Of a stretch of 10,660 bases of DNA, positions 1-4,610 are shown piece by piece (within the stretch, counting starts at the first letter, position 1; every line of letters begins with the position of its first letter). This DNA is from H111-94 sp034436045 (GTDB lineage: Bacteria > Chloroflexota > Ktedonobacteria > Ktedonobacterales > Ktedonobacteraceae). The stretch covers positions 1 to 10,660 of the forward strand of contig DAOTVZ010000137.1 in assembly GCA_034436045.1 (NCBI GenBank), in the 5' to 3' direction. The notes under the pieces were generated by a model that was given only the letters and a program-made list of their open reading frames with translations, made no database searches and was not told the DNA's origin. The position numbers and the translations under genes were made by a program.

Positions 1-285
1 ACGATTCAAGACTGGTGCCGTGCCCATGACCCGCTGGCGGTCATCGGTCGCTATGTCGAGCTGAACGAACGGGGCATGGGCTGTTGTCCCTTTGGCTGGC
101 ATCATGCGGCGGGGGTAGACCGGCATCCGTCGTTGTGGGTTTATCGCCCACACGGCAACGATCTTTGTTGTTGGTATTGCCATACCTGGGGTCGTGGTGG
201 CTCCCTGTTTGATTTCTTCCGCTACTACTACGGCCTGGATGCGCGTACCCTCTGGTTGCGTCTCCTCGCTGGACAAGCGATCTAA
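1..285 (+). CDS. CHC2-type zinc-finger protein, 5' end missing
   Basis: The reading frame is open from the first base and stops at TAA 283-285, so only the last 94 residues are visible. They match the CHC2 zinc-binding domain of DnaG-type primases: a CCPF motif (C28, C29), a D-x-H-P-S-L-W-V-Y strand, then C57-x2-C60 followed by a Gly-rich turn and S-L-F-D-F-F, equivalent to the GD-x-x-x-F segment of primases. In this family the finger helps recognise single-stranded template DNA. One oddity: the canonical C-x2-H (CPFH) here reads CPFGWHH, so the His ligand would be H34 or H35. The visible part contains no catalytic TOPRIM domain, and the protein ends about 30 residues after the last cysteine, so it may be a stand-alone finger used in element replication. 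It lies 15 bp before the next gene and probably shares its transcript. The domain call is good; the exact role is inferred. Confidence 0.7.
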   Translation, partial: TIQDWCRAHDPLAVIGRYVELNERGMGCCPFGWHHAAGVDRHPSLWVYRPHGNDLCCWYCHTWGRGGSLFDFFRYYYGLDARTLWLRLLAGQAI

Positions 286-300
286 GAAGGAGGTGCGCTG

Positions 301-447
301 ATGGATAGGCAGAGTACTCCATTTGCTGATCAGCTTCCATCCGAGCTTCGCTGGCTGTGTTCCCTGGCATGGTCAGCCCTGGTGGAAGCAGGAACCGAGC
401 AAGTTGAGCAGATATCGTCAGTGGCGAGAGAGGCGCAGAGCAGGTAG
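301..447 (+). CDS. Small 48-residue hypothetical protein of the mobile element
   Basis: A short frame from ATG 301 to TAG 445-447. It is preceded by a strong ribosome-binding site, AAGGAGG at 287-293, with 7 bases before the ATG, one of the best in the window. The site starts just after the stop of the zinc-finger gene, which suggests an operon. The product starts MDRQSTPFADQLPSELRWL, contains one tryptophan-rich hydrophobic stretch (RWLCSLAWSALVEAG, residues 17-31) and ends with a polar, probably helical tail. I recognise no family. The stretch is too polar for a confident membrane segment. It could be a small accessory protein for replication or excision. The gene call rests on the ribosome-binding site, the spacing and the co-oriented context; without these, a frame this short would not be convincing. 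Confidence 0.55.
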   Translation: MDRQSTPFADQLPSELRWLCSLAWSALVEAGTEQVEQISSVAREAQSR

Positions 448-522
448 CACGCGCCTGTCTATCTACATCTTGTTTGCTCTGTATGCGGGTCTTTTTGTGT
501 TTTCAGAAACTGAGGTGTGCTG

Positions 523-1704
523 ATGAATGACACCATAGGGTTGGTAGGCTTTGGAGTCGATACGTTGATCGTGAATGTGCGCTATGCCGATGAGCGAGGT
601 GCGCCGTGTCAGCGTGACCTGGATGAGTCCTTGCAAGCCCTGTTGGATAGCTTGCAGCAAGAGGCACGTGCTCAAGAAGAGAGTGGCAAGCCGGTGGTCT
701 CGCCCTGGACGTTTCAAGGGATGCCACTGCTGGTTGAGCCGAACGGGGCGGGCCGACAATGGCGCTGGCTGCTCAAGTGCCGGTGGCTCGCGCTGGTGGT
801 GTCGCGTGGCAAGTTTAGCAACCTGATTGCCCAGGTACGCTTGGCGGCAGAATATCTCTGGCGGGTGCCGTGGCTTGGTGATGCTGTTTCGGAAGTGCAT
901 CGTGTACTGAGGGACATATTCGGGCAAAACATTCACCTGCAAGTCTCAGAAGTCCACTTATGTGCGGACGTAGTGGGCTATGATTTCTCAGCCGTGGACT
1001 ACGAACAGACCTTTGTCTCGCGCTCGCGGTTGCATGGGGCGGTGTATAGTGCTGGGGTGGATGAAGTCCTCACGAGCAATCGGCGGGTGTCCTCACTGCG
1101 CTTTAGTACGCATGGTGCGCCGATTTCAGCGACGATTTACGATAAAACCTTAGAGATTGCACAGAAGTCGCACAAGACGTGGTTTTATGACTACTGGAAG
1201 CGGGAAAAGCCTGGGTGTGTGGTGTGGGATGGTGTCTCGCCGGTCTGGCGGGTGGAGGTACGTTTCCGGCGTGCCTTTCTGCGCAATCTCAAGCAGCCGA
1301 TAGAGGGGCCGTATGAGTTTCTCAGTCTGCCGCGTGCGCTGTGGCTGTATGCAGTGGGTCAACCTGGGGGGGATGTGGATGGCTTGCCGGATGGCTGGTT
1401 ACGGCATGTGGTACCGACGGATGATACGAATCACTCACGATGGCCGGTGCATCCGGTCTGGTTGCTGATTCAGTCGGCCTTTGCGGAAGAGGCGACGGCT
1501 GACCTGGGGCCGGTGGTGCGCGAACGCATTCGCCAGGTGAATGTTGAGCGGGGGCTAGCGGCGGTGATCGGCTACTGCTCGACGCTGGCGGCGTGGCTTG
1601 GTGGCGAGTATGCCAGTACGGACACGGATGTGTCGTTAGTGCTGCACTGGCTCTCAGAGGCGGGCGTCTCCTACCTGGATGAGCGTGAGCGGGTCTTTGT
1701 TTAG
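523..1704 (+). CDS. Replication initiator / MobT-like protein (Rep_trans-type)
   Basis: 393 residues, starting at ATG 523. GAGG at 512-515 lies 7 bases upstream, which favours this ATG over the in-frame GTG at 517. Several features recall the Rep_trans family (rolling-circle plasmid initiators and the MobT relaxases of Tn916-like elements), which nick one strand at an origin: E-V-H-L-C-A-D-V around residues 143-150, like the R/x-D-L-x-x-D-V metal-site strand (D149); I-Y-D-K-x-x-E at 205-211; and W-R-V-E-V-R-F-R-R at 242-250, like the R-x-E-x-x-x-K/R strand. I cannot assign the nicking tyrosine by eye. The C-terminal ~100 residues look helical and match nothing I know. Size agrees with the family. 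It sits 57 bp before the integrase and after the zinc-finger gene. A replication role (with the zinc finger) and a mobilisation role are both possible. The family assignment is by motif only. Confidence 0.55.
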   Translation: MNDTIGLVGFGVDTLIVNVRYADERGAPCQRDLDESLQALLDSLQQEARAQEESGKPVVSPWTFQGMPLLVEPNGAGRQWRWLLKCRWLALVVSRGKFSNLIAQVRLAAEYLWRVPWLGDAVSEVHRVLRDIFGQNIHLQVSEVHLCADVVGYDFSAVDYEQTFVSRSRLHGAVYSAGVDEVLTSNRRVSSLRFSTHGAPISATIYDKTLEIAQKSHKTWFYDYWKREKPGCVVWDGVSPVWRVEVRFRRAFLRNLKQPIEGPYEFLSLPRALWLYAVGQPGGDVDGLPDGWLRHVVPTDDTNHSRWPVHPVWLLIQSAFAEEATADLGPVVRERIRQVNVERGLAAVIGYCSTLAAWLGGEYASTDTDVSLVLHWLSEAGVSYLDERERVFV

Positions 1705-1761
1705 GAAGTTAAAAAGAAGCAAGTGCTGTATGGTGTTTGTGAGAATGCTTAGGGGGCGGCT

Positions 1762-2748
1762 ATGAAAATTGATGAGGCGATTAAGGGTTATATTCTTGAT
1801 TGCAAGGTACGTGGGCGTAGTCACCGTACTATTGAGTGGTATGAACAGAAGTTGCGCTATTTTGCGCGTTGGTTGAATGAAGAGGAAGAAGTACGGCAAT
1901 TAGGTGGTGTCTCGATAGCTCACTTACGCTCGTTCGTGCTTCATTTGCAATCGGTTCCTCTGGCTCGTTCATCTGCTGATGGTGATGAACACATTTCACC
2001 GTTGACAGTGAAGGGCTATGTGCAGGTCATTAAAGGCTTCTTCTCATGGTGTCATAATGAGGAATTGATAGACAAGAATCCTGCTCAGCGTCTTCAATTG
2101 CCTTCGGTTCCTGATTATATGATACCAACGTTTACTCCTGAGCATATCAGGGCTATGCTTGACGCTTGTGATCTTTCTACCTGGCTCGGTTATCGTGACT
2201 ATACGATTATCCTGGTTCTCCTGGAAACTGGTATTCGTGTCTCTGAGCTATGTGGGTTGCGCCTTCAAGATGTGCATGACGATTATATCAGGGTGTTTGG
2301 TAAGGGGCGTAAGGAACGTGAAGTAGGTATCTCGCCTGATGTAAGTAAACACCTGTGGAAGTATATTCACAAGTATCGGCGCATGCCTGCGGCTGATGCG
2401 ACTGAACTGGTCTTTCTCAATCGTCATGGACATCCCCTTACCCGTAGCGGTGTTGAGCAGTTTCTTGTCGAGCTAAAGGATAAAGCGGGGATAGAGGGCG
2501 TGCGCGTCTCTGCTCACACCTTCCGGCATACCTTCGCTCGGATGTACTTGGAACAAGGGGGTGAAATTTATAAGCTTTCGCGTCTGATGGGTCATAGTAG
2601 TGTTGAGGTCACTGAAGAATATCTCAAAGATTTTCGAGTACGCTCGGCTCGTCAAGAGCATGATAAGTTCTCTCCAGTGGCTTCTATTGGGTTACTTGGT
2701 AAGCGGCGGAAGTCAAAACAAGACGATAAGGATAAAGGGACTAGTTGA
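1762..2748 (+). CDS. Tyrosine recombinase / integrase (XerC/D-like), complete
   Basis: 328 residues, with AGGGGG at 1751-1756 before ATG 1762. Residues 1-115 form the SAM-like core-binding domain (the R-T-I-E-W-Y-E helix and K-G-F-F-S-W region are typical of Xer/phage integrases). Residues ~120-295 form the catalytic domain. All active-site residues are present: R159 (TGIRVSEL), K181 (GKGRKER), H252 and R255 (HTFRHTFA), H278 (LMGHSS) and the nucleophile Y287 (TEEYLKDF). The family cuts and rejoins DNA through a 3'-phosphotyrosine to integrate or excise elements. The C-terminal ~30 residues are rich in Lys/Arg/Asp and extend past the usual end. The gene lies 146 bp from the 3' end of tRNA-Arg, which makes this the likely enzyme for insertion there. 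Its base composition (about 47% GC in a sampled line) is lower than that of the upstream rep-like gene (about 67% in a sampled line), so the two may have different origins. Confidence 0.93.
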   Translation: MKIDEAIKGYILDCKVRGRSHRTIEWYEQKLRYFARWLNEEEEVRQLGGVSIAHLRSFVLHLQSVPLARSSADGDEHISPLTVKGYVQVIKGFFSWCHNEELIDKNPAQRLQLPSVPDYMIPTFTPEHIRAMLDACDLSTWLGYRDYTIILVLLETGIRVSELCGLRLQDVHDDYIRVFGKGRKEREVGISPDVSKHLWKYIHKYRRMPAADATELVFLNRHGHPLTRSGVEQFLVELKDKAGIEGVRVSAHTFRHTFARMYLEQGGEIYKLSRLMGHSSVEVTEEYLKDFRVRSARQEHDKFSPVASIGLLGKRRKSKQDDKDKGTS

Positions 2749-2763
2749 CATAACGGGGATGTT

Positions 2764-2795
2764 TTGTGCTGTAGATCGTTGCTGCTACAGCACAA
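2764..2795. repeat. Perfect 11-bp inverted repeat after the integrase gene
   Basis: Arms 2764-2774 (TTGTGCTGTAG) and 2785-2795 (CTACAGCACAA) are exact reverse complements around a 10-base spacer. It begins 15 bases after the integrase stop. No T-run follows on either strand, so it is a poor intrinsic terminator. It may be an mRNA 3' stabilising hairpin. Alternatively it could be a recombinase core-type site, since inverted ~11-bp arms around a short spacer resemble Xer/Int core sites, although the spacer is longer than the usual 6-8 bp. The function is not determined. Confidence 0.7.
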
Positions 2796-2803
2796 GACTT
2801 GTT

Positions 2804-2852
2804 AAAAAAGCCCTGGTTAGATGTGGTTTTGCCATTGTTCTAACCAGGGCTT
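2804..2852 (-). terminator. Rho-independent terminator for tRNA-Arg (perhaps bidirectional)
   Basis: Perfect 14-bp arms 2808-2821 (AAGCCCTGGTTAGA) and 2839-2852 flank a 17-base loop, in which TGG/CCA could extend the stem. Read on the minus strand, the stem is followed by six T residues (A-run 2804-2809 on +). It lies about 43 bases past the CCA end of the tRNA gene and so would end its transcript. On the plus strand the stem is followed only by TTCTTG, so any stop for the integrase transcript would be weak. Confidence 0.8.
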
Positions 2853-2894
2853 CTTGCGTCTTGTCAAGCGGGTTTATATTCACTTCTCTCATTT

Positions 2895-2969
2895 TGGCGT
2901 TCCCGACAGGAATCGAACCTGCGCGCCCGGTTCCGGAGACCGGTGCTCTATCCACTGAGCTACGGGAAC
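2895..2969 (-). tRNA. tRNA-Arg, anticodon CCG
   Basis: The reverse complement folds as a full cloverleaf of 72 bases plus an encoded CCA. The acceptor stem GTTCCCG/CGGGAAC is perfectly paired, with discriminator G. The D arm GCTC/GAGC has loop AGTGGATA. The anticodon stem CCGGT/ACCGG encloses the loop CTCCGGA, which places CCG at positions 34-36. The variable loop is GCGC, and the T arm GCAGG/CCTGT has the standard loop TTCGAAT. CCG reads the arginine codon CGG; G37 next to a G36-ending anticodon fits the usual TrmD target. CCA is encoded at 2895-2897. The 3' end faces the integrase gene, so this tRNA is the probable attachment site of the element on its left. A promoter and a terminator flank it. 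Confidence 0.97.
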
Positions 2970-2984
2970 GTTTGCTCTTTTGTA

Positions 2985-3013
2985 ATCATAGCATATTCGT
3001 CAAGCCTGCTCAA
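2985..3013 (-). promoter_or_regulatory. Probable sigma-70-type promoter of tRNA-Arg
   Basis: On the minus strand, TTGAGC (3008-3013) and TATGAT (2985-2990) are separated by 17 bases. The -10 box ends 15 bases before the tRNA 5' end, which would give a leader of about 8 bases. This is the expected arrangement for a single tRNA gene. An alternative -35 (TTGACG) nearby has no -10 box at proper spacing. Confidence 0.6.
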
Positions 3014-3264
3014 TCTCTCCGGGCTATTCAACTTCTGGAACATCATTCTCGTTCTCAACCTCAAAGTCTCCCGCGCCACCTTGACCGCTCCCTCATGACT
3101 AGCTATCTCACACAACGCTGTATCTCTCCAACGAATTCCTCATACTTCATGGCTTATTATCTCCCGTAATAGCGCATACATAATTCGTCAATAATGGCGT
3201 TACACAATATATCATCTTCTACCACGGAATATTGAGAAAAAAGTTACTCTTCCTTTTCATCCTA
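3014..3264. other. Non-coding spacer between tRNA-Arg and comEA
   Basis: This stretch lies between the leftward tRNA promoter and the rightward comEA promoter. It is rich in pyrimidine runs on the plus strand (CTCTCC, CTCCC and similar). I see no convincing gene, strong hairpin or tandem repeat in it. An open frame that runs through it on + has no ribosome-binding site and also crosses the tRNA, so I do not count it. Confidence 0.6.
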
Positions 3265-3294
3265 TTGACAAGCACCACATTTTACTGATATGCT
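3265..3294 (+). promoter_or_regulatory. Probable promoter of the comEA operon
   Basis: A perfect -35 box TTGACA (3265-3270) and a -10 box TATGCT (3289-3294), preceded by TGA, are separated by 18 bases. The predicted transcript start, near 3300, is about 30 bases before the comEA ATG. The -10 box matches the consensus at 4 of 6 positions. No competence-type regulatory box is recognised. Confidence 0.6.
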
Positions 3295-3330
3295 AGTAAA
3301 TGTAGAGATTATGTAGGGAGGTACCCGGCA

Positions 3331-4236
3331 ATGAATAAACCATCAGCTTCTTTGCGCAACCATCCAACGCTCAAACCCTCACTGCCAGCCTGGCAACAAC
3401 CCACGTCCCCTCACCCAACCATCGCGCCGCGCCCCGGCTATCAACAACCAGTGACACGCTTCTGGCCATCTGCACCAACACAATCTCCTCCAGGAACCCG
3501 CGCGGGAACACCGGGGCAACCACCACTACCCGGCACCAGAGGCCAGGCCCCGAACCTGCTTCTGCCGCTCTCTCCGCCGAAGCCTGCACCATCCAGTACC
3601 AGAAAACGGCTCACACGCATCTTCACCCTCTGCCTGCTTGTTGCGCTGGCAGCCATCATCTACAGCATCTGGAATAATGCACCCACCACGTCTGCTGTCT
3701 CAGGTGGCATAGCCGTGCCAAACAGCGTTACATTGGCCCCCAACGCTGGTAATACGGCCACCTCTTTTACGTCTACTTCTGATGGAGGGACAATCACCGT
3801 CTACATCACGGGCGCAGTAAAGCACCCTGGCGTTTATACCTTGCCAGCCGGAGCGCGTGTCTACCAACTCGTGCAGGCAGCAGGCGGTACCCTGGCCAAT
3901 GCTGATCTGGCAGCGCTGAATATGGCTACCAAACTCAGCGATGGGCAGGAAGTCTATGTCTTGCAAATCGGTGAAACGCCCCCATATACTGGAGGAAGCG
4001 ATATTACTCCGGTCAGTGGTACAGCTGGCCCGACGGGAGCGACGGGCACGCTGGTAAACATCAATACCGCCAGCGCGGATGAAATGCGGCAGGCACTGCA
4101 TATTAGCAGCACAACCGCCGAGAAGATCATCGCTTACCGTACCGAACACGGCCCTTATACCAGTGTCGATCAACTATTGCAGGTTGTTAGCCGTTCAATC
4201 TATGACAAAATAAAAGGTTTGGTGACGGTTTCATGA
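3331..4236 (+). CDS. comEA: ComEA, membrane-anchored DNA receptor for competence
   Basis: 301 residues; ATG 3331 is preceded by AGGGAGGT at 3315-3322. Order of parts: a Pro/Gln/Thr-rich, probably cytoplasmic N-terminal tail (1-90), a basic cluster RKRLTR (91-96), one membrane segment (97-114), a Ser/Thr/Gly-rich linker, an SLBB domain (about 154-213, with G-A-V-K-H-P-G-V-Y and Q-A-A-G-G), a short Gly/Thr linker with G-P-T-G-A-T-G, and a helix-hairpin-helix DNA-binding domain (about 241-301, V-N-I-N-T-A-S-A-D-E then I-I-A-Y-R and G-P-Y-x-S-V-D-Q-L). This is the classical ComEA layout. The HhH binds double-stranded DNA outside the membrane and passes it to ComEC. The 90-residue proline-rich tail is longer than in Bacillus-type ComEA. 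The TGA stop overlaps the next ATG by 4 bp, so translation is probably coupled; comEC follows. Confidence 0.93.
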   Translation: MNKPSASLRNHPTLKPSLPAWQQPTSPHPTIAPRPGYQQPVTRFWPSAPTQSPPGTRAGTPGQPPLPGTRGQAPNLLLPLSPPKPAPSSTRKRLTRIFTLCLLVALAAIIYSIWNNAPTTSAVSGGIAVPNSVTLAPNAGNTATSFTSTSDGGTITVYITGAVKHPGVYTLPAGARVYQLVQAAGGTLANADLAALNMATKLSDGQEVYVLQIGETPPYTGGSDITPVSGTAGPTGATGTLVNINTASADEMRQALHISSTTAEKIIAYRTEHGPYTSVDQLLQVVSRSIYDKIKGLVTVS

Positions 4237-4505
4237 CGGCACAAAACAGCGTCTTAACAATTATCACCATCGTCGTCTGGCTCGTCTGTATGCTGCTCGG
4301 CCTACTGCTCGGCTCACTGGCCGGGCGTATTGCGGGCACTCTGCTCGGCTGGATGATCGCGGGGTCGCTCGACGAGAAACTCGCCAGCGGCGCACGTATC
4401 GGACAACGCATCGGCAGTTGGATCGGCTCCGGCCTCGGTCTCCTGCTAGGTTTCCTGGTTGCAATGCACATTCTCACAATGGTCACACATACTGTAGGCC
4501 ATTAA
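4233..4505 (+). CDS. Small glycine-rich membrane protein between comEA and comEC
   Basis: 90 residues. ATG 4233 overlaps the comEA stop (ATGA), which supports translation by coupling; no clear ribosome-binding site of its own is needed. A first hydrophobic segment (about 7-28) continues into a glycine-spaced stretch (G23, G27, G31, G35, G39, G44). A polar turn with DEKLASGAR (47-55) follows, then a second glycine-spaced hydrophobic segment (G57, G61, G65, G67, G69, G73, to about residue 80). Such spacing allows tight helix packing (glycine-zipper-like). The family is not recognised, and the protein does not look like ComEB (dCMP deaminase), which holds this slot in Bacillus. The position suggests a role in DNA uptake, for example assembly with ComEA or ComEC, but that is inference from context only. 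Confidence 0.8.
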   Translation: MTAQNSVLTIITIVVWLVCMLLGLLLGSLAGRIAGTLLGWMIAGSLDEKLASGARIGQRIGSWIGSGLGLLLGFLVAMHILTMVTHTVGH

Positions 4506-4520
4506 CACTTACAATGACCT

Positions 4521-4569
4521 GATACCCACCAGGGTATTATTATGTGTAGTGGTATTCCTGGTGGATATC
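4521..4569 (+). repeat. Imperfect inverted repeat in the comEC leader
   Basis: Arms 4521-4533 (GATACCCACCAGG) and 4557-4569 (CCTGGTGGATATC) pair at 12 of 13 positions around a 23-base loop. It begins 15 bases after the stop of the small membrane-protein gene and ends 41 bases before the preferred comEC start. No T-run follows, so it is not a typical terminator. It could be an mRNA stability or processing hairpin, or an operator. Confidence 0.55.
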
Positions 4570-4596
4570 AGAATCACATCTCTATCGTGTTTCAAC

Positions 4597-4602
4597 TGGA
4601 GG
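4597..4602 (+). promoter_or_regulatory. Ribosome-binding site deciding the comEC start
   Basis: TGGAGG lies 8 bases before GTG 4611. The upstream in-frame ATG at 4542 has no comparable site and lies in the loop of the inverted repeat at 4521-4569. The extra 23 residues it would add are not hydrophobic and not typical of ComEC, so GTG 4611 is preferred. Confidence 0.65.
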
Positions 4603-4610
4603 CTTGCAAC

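Larger units (their letters stand above)
1..2894 (+). mobile_element. Right end of an integrative element inserted at tRNA-Arg
   Basis: Four co-oriented genes (CHC2 zinc-finger protein, 48-residue protein, Rep/MobT-like protein, tyrosine integrase) run up to the 3' end of a tRNA-Arg gene on the opposite strand. The integrase is the last gene before the tRNA. Tyrosine integrases of genomic islands and integrative plasmids commonly use tRNA 3' ends as attachment sites, and their gene usually sits beside the occupied tRNA, so the layout fits. A primase-type zinc finger next to a replication-initiator-like protein suggests an element that can replicate as a plasmid or be mobilised. The left boundary and the second attachment site, which should repeat the tRNA 3' end, are outside the window. 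The right boundary is placed at the tRNA by inference; no duplicated att sequence is visible here. Confidence 0.55.

Noticed and set aside
463..942. Open frame of 159 codons on the minus strand
   Set aside because: It lies opposite the rep-like gene, which has a better start signal and recognisable motifs; the composition is that of a reverse-strand shadow.
2745..2775. TTGACA right after the integrase as a -35 box
   Set aside because: No -10 box occurs at 16-18 bases; the following sequence is the inverted repeat, and no rightward gene follows before the tRNA.
2600..3169. Open frame of 189 codons on + running through the integrase end, tRNA and spacer
   Set aside because: It overlaps the end of the integrase and the whole tRNA gene, has no ribosome-binding site and resembles no known protein.
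3171..3222. GTAATAGCG...GGCGTTAC as a hairpin in the tRNA-comEA spacer
   Set aside because: Pairing needs unpaired bases in one arm, is weak, and is followed by no T-run.
3700..4173. Open frame of 157 codons on the minus strand
   Set aside because: It lies entirely opposite comEA, whose domains are clear.
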